NCBI RefSeq assembly: GCF_965363235.1
Contig: NC_134841.1
Span: 50,055,078 to 50,119,077 of the forward strand
Length of the DNA stretch: 64,000 bases
Source: Mytilus galloprovincialis
Lineage: Eukaryota > Mollusca > Bivalvia > Mytilida > Mytilidae
Direction: 5' to 3'
Shown here: one piece after another, positions 26,147 through 38,200 of the stretch
Numbering within the stretch: the stretch's first letter is position 1
Layout: every line of letters starts with the position of its first letter
Made by a program: the position numbers and the translations under genes
The notes under the pieces: generated by a model
What the model saw: only the letters and a program-made list of their open reading frames with translations
Told to the model about the DNA's origin: nothing
The model's database searches: none

Positions 26147-26368
26147 AAGATCATACTTTTAGGGATCATTTCTATAGTATGTATCGCCGGGACGTCAGAT
26201 AAACCTGACTGGACCTAAACCCACGATGAAGAGAAATAGCGTCTCCTTCTGAGCGTGAAGGCGATCGGGGCTGTCCCTAGCTTGGTGGGACATAGCCTTC
26301 GGTCATTGATGACCGTTCCTCTCCTCCCTAAGTGGGGAGCAGGAGGAAGGAGACGCATTCTGAGTGGT
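26147..26368 (+). ncRNA. U3: U3 small nucleolar RNA (box C/D)
   Basis: About 222 nt that follow vertebrate U3 from end to end. The 5' end is AAGATCATACTTTTAGG. Box A, GGATCATTTCTATAGT (26163-26178), is identical to the vertebrate sequence as I recall it. Then come a short hairpin (GTCAG..CTGAC), box C' CGATGAAGAG (26224-26233), box B in TTCTGAGCGTGAAGG, box C TTGATGACCG (TGATGA at 26307-26312), a strong terminal stem (CTCCCTAAGTGGGGAG), and box D in TTCTGAGTGG up to the 3' end. U3 guides early pre-rRNA cleavage at the 5' external spacer and 18S by base pairing, in the nucleolar SSU processome. All boxes are intact, in contrast to the two upstream copies, so this is probably the expressed gene. 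Confidence 0.95.
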
Positions 26369-26926
26369 TCCCATGTAATATAAGAAAGGTTGTACTTTAA
26401 ATGTTATATAAAATAAATATAATCCTCTTATCAAAATATCTATGTTTATTTTGACTTCATCATATATATGATATTATGATTATGAGTTGTACTTTTATTA
26501 TTAAAATTGAAAGAACCGAATAAATAATTATAAAAATATGAGTTAGAACAACCAATCTATGAATCAATGATAATCACAGGTTTGAAAAGGTGGAACGAAA
26601 TCTAGATTTTTAGTTTTCAATTAAATTACAAACAGGAATAACTACTTGTTTTACTTTTCTATTGTTACACTTCAATTCCTAAGTAGAACAAATTGTCATT
26701 TTGATGATGAAAACAACTATTATGGACTACTTTGATAACTGATAGAAAATTCAAAGAAAAGTATAAACTTAATTTTTTAAATTAAGATAAAAATGTTATA
26801 AACAAAAACAAAAATATTCCAAAATAAGAATAAGTAACATCACGTTTACTATTGAACGTGGAAGATGAGATAAAACATCTTTAGAAGAAATATATCGAGA
26901 AATGGAAGATTAATTTCAATTCGCAT
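26369..26926. other. 3' flank of U3, no feature recognised
   Basis: AT-rich sequence with no credible frame. A 3'-end-formation box for the U3 transcript should lie within the first 30 bp, but none is clear. Confidence 0.4.
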
Positions 26927-28304
26927 TGATGTGTACACAACTTTATAACTCTAGAATGAAGGTGGTTAAAGTCATAAGAAACCTCAAATTAAAAAAAATA
27001 ATGCATATGTTTTTTATAACTCAATAAAATTGAGAATGGAAGGATAGTTTTCATTATAAAACTTATGTACATAAACTTTTTTCTGAAGAAAACTCTTTAA
27101 TTCATTCATATTTAGAAGAAGTTTACTTTATTTTAATTGCTGCACCTTAACCAGATACGAATACCCTCTTTTTTTTGTATTTTGTGATAAAAAAAAACTG
27201 TGTATAAAATTTAAGAACAGTGTGTCAGTACAAAAATTTATAAATCAAAAATCCGAACAATCGGATTGCTATAATATAACAAATAAGTAATAACCAATAC
27301 ATATGTGTAATATGTCTACAAAAAATATAAAGAACAATCTATTCTCTTCTTCTTTTTTTTTTTAAGTGCTTGACAACATGCCATACCTCAAATTAGCATA
27401 CCAATCATTATAATTAGAACAGACATAAACAGATAAGAAATGTTGCTGACCTCTATCATATGTACATTCATCATATATTATATTGAGATGAAAAAAGATA
27501 ACACAATAATAAACCATATATCTAGAATCAACATTTTATGCAAAATGTTAATTTTGTTTCAGTTATTATACATTTCAATTATGTCATTAACAATAATTAT
27601 TGATATGTCATATTCCTCACAAGAAAAAAGAACCATTAAGGTTTTTTTCCATTGCTCATTGAAAATAATACTAGGAACACTATCATTAAAGTCATAAGAA
27701 ACAAGTGACTGGTGAAAAATAATGTTCTTCCAATTCTTGAACCAATGCATACAAACATCATAAACTTAGTCTTCTGTTCAAGAATTGTTCATTTTTTTCG
27801 CATAAATTTCGTATTATCGTCAATTTTTTTTTCAATCGGTCAGTGTTGTTGTGAAAATATGGCAGGTAATTAAAGTTCGTGTTTTGAAGCCGAAGTTTAA
27901 CGATTGTCACCTGTTTGTCAACAATCCACAAAAAATCAACAAAAGAGCATGGAAATTGAGCACGTGTTTAACATTGAAATTCAGATAATAGTTTATTTTA
28001 AGGACATCCATGCGTATTGCGATCACCGGATTTTTACGAGATGGGTCACACTGAGGTCACTTTGAATACGGAAAATATGTCGGGGGAATTGCTTCCTGGA
28101 AGGAAGCAATTAAAATAAAGTAAACTTCTTCTAAATATGAATGAATTAAAGAGTTTTCTTCAGAAAAAAGTTTATGTACATAAGTTTTATAATGAAAACT
28201 ATCCATTGAGTTATAAAAAACATATGCATTATTTTTTTTAATTTGAGGTTTCTTACGACTTTAACCACCTTCATTCTAGAGTTATAAAGTTGTGTACACA
28301 TCAT
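26927..28304. repeat. Large inverted repeat, arms about 200 bp, spacer about 960 bp
   Basis: The left arm (26927-27141) and right arm (28105-28304) are reverse complements with very few mismatches. The left arm starts TGATGTGTACACAACTTTAT and ends TTTACTTTATTTTAATTGCT. The left arm has about 16 extra bases (near TTGAGAATGGAA, 27030) that the right arm lacks. At the inner end of the right arm is a further small palindrome, ATTGCTTCCTGGAAGGAAGC. The spacer has no credible coding frame. The high arm identity implies a recent event or gene conversion. Confidence 0.9.
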
Positions 28305-29166
28305 ACTAATTCAAACAATAGATGTTTAAAAACTTTTATTTTTATAATGAGGAAGTTTTGATTCGGCGATGATAGAATTAAAAACAATCCAAGATATGAA
28401 ATAAAATTTCACACTTCTTTTGAAAAAAGCGTTATTCAATTTATCCATACAATTATGTATCTGGCATCGGGTATTGAAGTTTTCAAGTGTGTAGTAGTGT
28501 AAATCTTTCAACCTGAACTAAAACTCTCAATCTACGACTGGGGAAATATTTTTCCCCATTACAAACGGAATATATTTCATATAAACAAAATAAGATCATC
28601 AAAAATGTTATCAACGGATTACCCTTTCATTTCAAAAGTACCAGAAAGATAGGTTCGATAAAAGCATATAAAGATAATTAAACATCAAACATAAACAACA
28701 TCAACTGAATGCAAGATTAAAAAGATGTATTTTTCTAGCAATACTGTGTTATAGGGCTGTAGTCTCTAAGCAAAATAAATCACATCTCCTTGTTTAGTCC
28801 TATACTCAGGCTATACTAAAGAAGCTAAAACAATCAGAAATTCATTAAGTTGTGTGTCAAATAAAGGCAATTGCCAACAGTAGTATACCGCTGTTCAAAA
28901 GTCATAAATCGATTGGGAGAAAACAAATCTGGGTTACAAACTAAAACCGAGGGAAACACATCAACTATAAGAGGAAAACAATGAAATAACAGAACACAGA
29001 CGTGCAACAAAGAAAGATAAACAACATTAAAAAATAAATGACATTGCACTTTGATTATAAAGCTTTTTATAAAACATTGTGTAATCGTACAAAATAAGCC
29101 AGATAAATAAAATGCATTAAATGCACAGTAAAGGTTCTATTGTCAAATTATGGCTGCTACAGATCT
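28305..29166. other. 3' region of the CTLD gene, no feature recognised
   Basis: This may include its 3' untranslated region. Open frames here lack domains. Confidence 0.4.
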
Positions 29167-29231
29167 TTAATATAACCAACATATGATCACCATCATTGCA
29201 GTGTTGAGATAAAATGGCAGGTTTTGAAACC
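29167..29231 (-). CDS. Possible terminal exon of the tandem lectin
   Basis: A 3' splice site (TTTTACAG) is followed in the right phase by 21 codons and a TAA stop. The peptide is GFQNLPFYLNTAMMVIICWL and one more residue, largely hydrophobic. It could be a short membrane anchor or a hydrophobic tail, but it is short for a membrane span and the exon is supported only by splice site and phase. Confidence 0.35.
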
Positions 29232-32200
29232 CTGTAAAATACACAACAGTTACTTTAGTTACAAGATGCCTTAAATTTGACTTTGATTTGATAATTTGTT
29301 TGACACAAAATATAAGGGGCAAATTTTTATAATACCAATAATGACGTTTTAGTTAAGAATATTTCTTTATACGGAGGTTATTTTACCAGCACCCTGTTGG
29401 TCAAAAGGTTCTAAACTTTATTGTTACCAAAATGATAAATATCAATAGAAAAATTGTTTTGATCTTAAACAATTAAAACATATCGTATTTATACGTAAAC
29501 TGTAACATAATCATATCGGTTTTTTTCATTCGACACATACACCTTTCATATACGGACAGACAGCTTTGTGTATAAATAACTCAGATTTTGAACTTGAAGT
29601 CCAATGTTTTTACTTATTCACTTAATGTTAATAATATTTTCGAATATTTCTGCTGTTTGTACTTCTTGGTGTAAACTAAAAGGATACATCTGAGTTACTC
29701 TAACGTATTGAGTGTTATGCCCATCGGTTAGTCTTTTGACATTGGAAGCAATATAATTTTGTATATCCTTATTTTGTTTTTCAAACTTACCATGCGATGT
29801 CTGGGAATTATAAGGCTGGTGAGCATCTCTCTCACAAATATAAGAAACATTGTTGTTACACTTAACATCATTGTATCGTCCTCCATAATAAATAACAGCA
29901 CAATTGTCTGTAACTGGGTTACTAGGTTCTGAATTCCAATTTCTGCAATATAAAATATTCATAGAATGAAATTCAAAACAGTGTGGCTGTGGCCATTGAT
30001 TGACACATTAAATTCATCCATTAACTGGCACAACATATACTATACGACATCATTTACAAAAGAGAAAACCTGAATAAAAATGTGTATGTTAAATGTTTCT
30101 TTGAGAAGTCCATTACAGACTTAGTAAGAACTAGACTATCTAAGTGTAAGTGCCCTTTGTGGAATATTGTAAAAATATAGACTTTGATATCCTTTACACA
30201 AGTAATCCTCCTTCTAAACTCAAAACAGATTAAAAAAATTGGTCCAAAATTGTTTCACAAACGTAGATCTTTTTTTCGGAAGGGACAACTCATACTTTGA
30301 ACCAAAGTCTCCGAAACTAAAATCATCGGACGCCTGAATTTGTTTTTTTTAAACCATATTTGTGAGTTCATGTTTTTTTCGCCAATAATCGGCATTCAAA
30401 TGGGAACCAACGGTATTCCTCTTCTTTCAGAATAAGAAGACAATGTATTCAAGAAATCCTCAACAGCAACACAAACAAGATGGTATTGATTATCCTTTAA
30501 ATTCACGTTACGGAAAATACTTATAGTGATGATGTCCTTTCACTACATAAACCTATGTTTGGTGATATTTTTGATCGCAACTATCAAGTTTTTTTGGAAT
30601 AAAGGATACTACAAATACATTAAGGTCTGTTTTATCTCTGGATTTGTCAGATAAAAACATATCACTAAGTAGGATGAAAATATAAACTTCACAAAACAAT
30701 GGAGATTATTTGGATTTATCATTGAGAACTTTCCATTTAACAAATTTTTGTCACAACAATCCTTCCTGAAATTATTAATGATCATTACATTAAACCATTG
30801 AAATATTACTTACATTTTTACATTTGAACCCCCAGATGGGTTATCAAAAGAAGTGTAATACACCCAATTCCCGTCCTTTTTTCTGTCATTCAAACCAGTC
30901 CACCAACCAAATGGATTAGGATCAACTTGTTTTAAAAACTGAACTACTTTTGTCTGGAATTTAAATTATAAGTTTAATATTTTTTAAAGCACATAAAATT
31001 ATAGCTTCATATAAGACAAAAAATTAAAAAAAATTAAAGGATATTTCAGAGTTCGAACTAGGAAAAGAGTTTTTCTTAATTTATTTTATAAGTGAATTTA
31101 TTTTTTGTAATATATTTGAAAAGAGACAACACAAATTAAAAAAAGGTGAAGATACCAATCGAAAACAATAAATCGAGAAAACAAAATCAGACAACATCAT
31201 TATTTTAATTATTTTAATGAAACTTCGAATGTTCTTACTTGACACATTAATCCTTTGGATTGATTTCAGATCGTATAACAAACCATCACTTTGAAGATAG
31301 CAAGAAAAAAGTAAGATCACAAAAATACTGAACTTAGAGGAAAATCAATTCGGAAAGTCCATAATCAGCCCCAGTTGCCATTTTGTTATTTTTTAAAACC
31401 ATATGAATGAACGACATAAGTATCTTGCCAATTCACTATTGCATATCGCAACTGTAAATGTACAAGACAAAAGTAATAACGATTACTCTTGCAATGGAAA
31501 AAGATGCGTCGATAATAAACGCACTTCAGAAAAAAGTAAAATCACAAAAATACTGAACTCAGAGGAAAATCAATTCGGAAAGTCTATAATCACATGGCAA
31601 AATCAAATAACAAAACGCATCAAAAACGAATGGACAAGAACGGTCATATTCCTGGCTTGGTACAGGCATTTTCAAATGTACAGTTGCATATTCTTTAAGA
31701 GTAGCATGTTCTTTCTTTAAAAATCATATTCTTTAATTTGAAGTTATGTTTCCCAACCAGGTGGCTAACTCTTAAGTAACAATACATTTTAGTTGATATT
31801 TTAACAATTCACCACCTTAAGTAACAATACATTTTAGTTGATATTTTAACAATTCACCAGATTATTTAAATCAATACAAACCAATTCATCCTGAGAATCG
31901 AAAGCAACTAAAGCGCCATCATTCGGTTGTGCACGTTCTTTACACTTGTCTATGGCTTCATCCCATGCTGCCAAATCAGTGCCATTGCTGATAAAGTAAC
32001 AGCTGTTGAAATCGGCACTAAATATCTTAAACCACCCAGATGGACAGTCTGCATCTATAATGATAGATCATTTAATAGATTAAGAAATTGAACAATAGGT
32101 TCAGATGTAATAAGTGCAACATCTGATATAGTGAATACTAATGCTATTTAATTGGTGTATCAAAGTGCTGAAAAACCTACCAATTTTCAATCCTTCAGCA

Positions 32201-35200
32201 AATCAGCTACATAAATGGTGAAAAACAAAATATTTTGTAGTGATATCTTATGATCTGTGATGATTTTTACTGGTACCACGTGTGCTTATATTATTTTTAA
32301 AAGTAAAGTACTGTTGTACTGTTAAGAGAGAAAAAATGTGATCATCATATTAAATAATAAAAAATATTTAAGAGCTTGACATTTTGTATAGATAGCTGCC
32401 TATGGTTGAAGGCTGTAGGTTATCTCTAAATGTCTTTTGGATACTTTTTCGCTAGGTTGCCGTTTCATTGCGTTTTAATCGTTTGATATTGAGTATTTCC
32501 TTTTATTGATATTTAATCCATAAAGACCATTTGGCATTAGAAAATATTACTACAAAATTATGAAGTTTTTCTGTCATTAAATATACTGAGTCTTGTGAAT
32601 TTCCACACTAATCTACGTATTGGGTTTGTATTGGAAAAGGAGAAGGATGCAGTGTTTACCGGCAGTCTTTAACAATCATGTTAATCGAAATTTTGACAAA
32701 AAAATCTGAGTTTCGTCTTTGTGAGTCTGATTTGCCAAACAACTTGATTTGTTTTAAAAAAATTTCACCACAAAACGAGGACTACCCAACTGAATATTAC
32801 TACATACTTTCTAAATGAACTTCGCATATGTATTTTGCTTTTGATAAACAGCTCATGTCATTAAATCCTCCGTCTTGAAATATTTCTCCACAATCTTCGT
32901 TTCCGGCGTAATTATTGGGTTCTGAGTTCCATTTTCTGAAGAAGAAAACAGAATATTCATTTATCTTTTTAATACTTGAAAAACTTGGAGAAAACAAAAT
33001 AAATTGTAAATATCTTATGGTCTGTGATGATTGTCACTGGTAATCGTGCCACGTGTGCTTATATATTTTTTATGCTAGTGAATTAACACTGAACTTGAGT
33101 AAAGTACTGCTGTTGTACTTTTAAGAGAGAAAAGAGTTAATCATAATGCTACTATTAAAGTTTCGTGTCTGTGATTTTGATTTATACCTTCTAAACATAT
33201 TAAAAATTTGTAGTTTCAAGATGAAAATAACGCTGCTATTCAATGTAAATAGGATGTTGCGAGTTTCAAAAATAAAAGAAACGAAATGAAAACAAAGGTT
33301 CAGGTTCGACCGGAGTTTGTGTTTATTTCTACATACTGTACAAAAAACCTATGGTATGCATTGAGCCTCAGTTGAATGTATACTTAAAGTATGTAACACA
33401 TAACGTGTATTTACATGAGATTCATATCTGCCTGTATACCAGTGGACCAAAACCATTTGTTATCATTTACATGAAACGTTAGACCAGACCAAAATGGATA
33501 CGTCTTGTAATATCTAGTTTGAAGTTCTATCCAGTTCTGTAAATAAAAATGACCGTATTTAAAATAAAACTATCACAAGGCATGACGTAATATGTGCTTG
33601 GCCCTGCAAAGTATTTATCAAAATTAAGTTTATTAATGTTTAGATTAATGTTCCGGATATTTTACGATAACTTTACGAAGAAAACCCGATTATCTGTTTA
33701 TCGTTCTATCACTGGTGTTTTCCTCCTCCCCAAGACAGTTTTACACTTGACAAAATCAAGTTTGATAACGTCTCCTCACACATTGTGACGTCGTTGAACT
33801 TCTTCACGCTGATAGTGCCTGCTCTCGTCTTAAAGCCGTGATATGAGAATTACGGAGCGACTATGCAGGGTGATATAGGCGTAGGGAGGGACGATTATGG
33901 CTGTTTTAGACGCGAGATTGTAATTGAAATATGAATATTAACTCTGCTGGTCCGAGTACACAGTTATTGTCCTTTGATTTTTAAATAATAGTTCTTGAAA
34001 AACTAGTCATTATCTTGATATATGGACTGCCCACAGGACCGTGGAATTGACTAAGATAGTGATAATGACTGAGCCGAAGGCGAGGTCATTATCGCTGTCA
34101 CAGTCAATGCCACTGTCCTACGGGCAGTCCATGTATCACGATAATGACCAGTTCTTTGCTAACTATTATGTTTATTTCATTGAGGAACCATGTTTTTGAA
34201 AATTCAAAATGTCAAAAACAAACTCGAGTAGTTGTTCGATCTCTATGGCAAAGAGTGAAGACCAGTCGTAGCAATACTGCCATTCATATAAGTACAATGT
34301 TGCAGTGTATAAATACTAAATCAAGTTCTCTATAATTTTATAATTTACGAAAACATATGGTAAACAATTCAACAACTTAGATATAATATTAAAAAAGGAA
34401 AACGTTTGATTAAAGGGACATTTCTCTAAACAGAAAAACAACGCCCCACCAGTCATTAATAAGGAAACCCCTCCCCACCGGTCATTATCATGTAAAAGTC
34501 CGTTAACGACCGGTTTTCTGGTCCGTTTTGTTCTGTTAATGACCGATGGAATTTTTTACTGAAGAATAATGAATGTCATGTGGCCCCTTTTTATCCAATA
34601 AGAGAAGCCTATTCTAAACCGATATGAAATAATCTAATTTATTCCCTAGTGTGGACAGTGTGTTGCTTGTTTTTTTATACCCCTTCCAAATGTATTTCTT
34701 CATGTTGTAGGCTTCAAATAGCAAGTAGGGGGATGAAAATACACTAAAAACATTTGGGTTATGAATTTTAAAGTAAAGTAGTGATTTGGTCCAGCTGAAA
34801 AAGGTTAAAAATTAGCACTTCGGAAGCTGTAAAAAAGACCCCCTTCACATAGAATTGTCCATATTTTTAGTTAGAGCGGATGAAGTAATCTATAATTTTG
34901 ATATAATTTGTCCCAAAAGTAGTACAACACACTGTAACATATTATTGAGAAAACGCAAGTGAGATTTTTTTTTTATTTTCATTCATTGCCTAAAAGAAAT
35001 GCACTACGAAATAACTTTGTACTAGACAGACACATCGATCCTGGTTTTACACGTGCAATTTCACAAGGTACCAGTTTATAGGAATTTAAGACATGTCACC
35101 CTACCATGGATTCATTGTTCTGACCCCGAGCTAACCTGTCTTTGCTGTTACTCCTTAATGCTGCATTGCGGAGAAAGCAAATACCAATTTTAAAGTTTGA

Positions 35201-38200
35201 CCCCTGGCTGCCGTGGTTCGAACCCTCGACCTCCCACATAGTAACTGGGGCACTCGATGCGAGCACGAGACCACCGAGGAGGTTTCTTTATGCATATATA
35301 TTTTTCTTGTATGTGTTGTTTGTAAATTTTGTTTTGCATCTTTGTGCTCAGTTTTTTGTTATCATATCTCTCTTTTTGTTGGGAATATTGTTTTGTTCAA
35401 CAATAAGAGGAGTGTTTTACACAAAAAAAGACCCGCTCTAATATGAAAAACTCCTTAATGTCTTGATAATATGCCTCCTTTAAATTATGGTTAGACAGAA
35501 AACGAAAAATCATGTGTAAATTGTCAATATGTTTTTTCTCCATAAAAAACCATACTGTGTGAAACATTTTAAATGGTGTCAAGTTTAAAATGTGATCGTT
35601 AATATCTAAGACAATAACAATCACAACCAAGGAGTAAAAAAAGACTCACAAAACCAAAGGACATTTACATCAACAGTTATAAATAATAACTAAAAAACAA
35701 CACGAACTCCACTAAATACCGGGAGTGAAATCAGGTGCTCCGGAAGGGTAAGCATTTCCTGCAACCGTATACGGCACCCGCCGTGTTATTTCTTTCAGTT
35801 CGGTAATGCTGGAAGGTTATTATGACTGAGGAAGAATATCAGATATGATTTCTGATATCTAACTCTAAATCATATTTCTTACAGAAAAGTGGAGTTGTCA
35901 ATTTTTATATTTAGAATTTATTTCTCCATACGCAAACCAAACTTTTTCAATGCCTGATCAGAGTTCGAAGTATTTAACTAATATCAGGTCATTAAAGATT
36001 GCATATTTTGGCTTTAATATTGATTTACTTATAGGGTCATTGCATCGGAATTAAACATATTTATTCTTAAAACACTTGTTGGCATAACACAGGTTATGTT
36101 TTTCTCATATATTTTATGATGGTATGATACTAAACCCCTAACGGGAGGAATTGTGCTTGATATTCATACGATGAAGACACAATCTTTCAATCAACTTAGT
36201 TGAGGTCTGGAGCTTGTATGTAAGTAACTGCTAGTATTCTTTGGTTAATTTATGTATTATTGTCATTAGTTTCTTATATATGTTACCTATTGAATTCTGT
36301 AATCGGACTCGGACTTCTCTTCGACTGAGTTTTACTGTGCGTATTGTTGTGCGTTGTTTTTTCTACATTGGCTAGAGGTATAGGAGGGGGGGAGATCTTA
36401 TAAAAACCATGTTTAACCCCGCCGCATTTTTGCGCCTGTCCCAAGTCAGCATCTAGCCCTTGTTAGTCTTGTATGATTTTTAATTTTTGTTTCATGTGTT
36501 TAATTCGGAGTTTAGTATGACGTCCATTATCACTGAACTAATAACATAATGGCTTTCGGCTGTTGTCTCCTCTATGGTCGGGTTGTTGTCTCTTTGACAC
36601 ATTCCTAATTTCCATTCTCAATTTTATTGTTATAAGATAAAAATTTGTAAGAGTTCCGCGGCAGAACCCAATGCAGTACCTCGCCTTCTTTGACTGTTCC
36701 GACGAGGACGGAATGTTTGATCGTTTTGTCTCCCTTTTGCGACAAAAGTAAAAGACAAAAGTGAGGAAAATTAAAAACAAAAATCTTCAAGATACTAGCT
36801 TTTGATCATAAACAAGCTTCTATACAAGTTTGGTACAAATCCAGGATAGTTTAAGAAAGTTATTTAAATTTCAAAAACTGTAACCACAGAGTGAAAAGTA
36901 AAATCACAAAAATACTGAACTCCGAGTAATGATTTAAAAATGGCAGAAAAACTAAGTCTATTTAACAGTAAAATACGTTAAACAGGTTTCTTTTCTTACA
37001 AAACTAACTTCTGAATACTATTTTATTATAGACAAGCTTCAGTCCGAGTTTGGTAAAAATCCAGGATAGTTTGAGAAAGTTATTAAAATTTCCAAAACTT
37101 TAACCACAGTTAATGTTTGTGGACGACGCCAACGGAATGTTGGATCACTATGTCTCGCCTTTGCGACAAAAGTCGCAGGCTCGACAATAAATTGCATCCT
37201 TTATAGATGTCATGTAATACTTATATATGACATTTATACCATATAGGAAAATTACCTTTTCATCTTGACTTTGGATTTGCAGAAGTCGACCGCCGCCAGA
37301 TGTACACGCTGTAGAAGCGTCGGTCCATGATCTTAAATCAGCAGTTTGAAATAAGTAGCATTTATGACCACCTCGTATCCAATTTGGTGGACAACCAACT
37401 TTATCTAATAATTCACTGTCCCCTAGAATAATATTTAGTTTAAAATGTACAAGCCCTGAACTAATATTGACAATCAATATTAAAATGAAATGTATAAAAC
37501 AGAACAAAACTGAAACAGGAAATGGAAGAAAAACATGTATATACTTGGATGGAGAGTTATCTCATTTGCACTCATATCACATCTTCCTACATCCATACAG
37601 TCCATAAACATAAAGAAATAAACCAGATCCATTTTCTTATTCTAATAAATAAGAAACGAAAATTAAATATTTTCTGAATTACTAAGCAACAATCACTAAA
37701 AGCAGTGCATAGTGTCAATGCTGAAGCCTTGAAAACTAGATGGGTGATAAACACAGAGAACTAACAATCCGCAAGTCGTGATATTTTCCTATTAAGGTCT
37801 TTCCCTTTTCTATAAGGAAAGACCTTACTGTATTTCTTCTGATTATTATTATTCTTTCCGCCAAACTTTAACGAAATTTCCCAAAAAAAGTACGCGACAT
37901 GTTGAAATAATATTAGGTATCTAGTATCGGTTGACCAAAAGCTATCTTGTGGTGAGGGCACGACCCCGTAACATTTCCTTTATAGCGGTTATCTTCCCTA
38001 ACACCGAAAACCTTGTTATCATTCTAACTCCAATACCATAATAGGTAGAAAAAAACAAAGGGTGGAATTTGTTCAGGAACAGACCTTGGTTCTTCGTTAC
38101 ATATAAATCGAAAAGATTCAACGACTCATTGGTAGGGTTATGCCCCTTTGTTGGCCACTAAAATTCAGAAACCGTAAGTTGTAGCCACCTAGGATCATCA

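Noticed and set aside
27140-27170. Third U3 remnant (TTAACCAGATACGAATAC)
   Set aside because: Only the bases before the U3 start and a few after resemble it; no box A or later box follows.
35205-35285. tRNA gene on the minus strand
   Set aside because: A and B boxes are recognisable, but the cloverleaf stems do not pair well, so a tRNA-derived SINE remnant fits better.
37423-37507. Signal peptide directly before CTLD 3 (LFCFIHFILILIVNISSG)
   Set aside because: The frame opens on TTG, not ATG, and a 3' splice site in the phase shared by all four domains lies between it and the domain.
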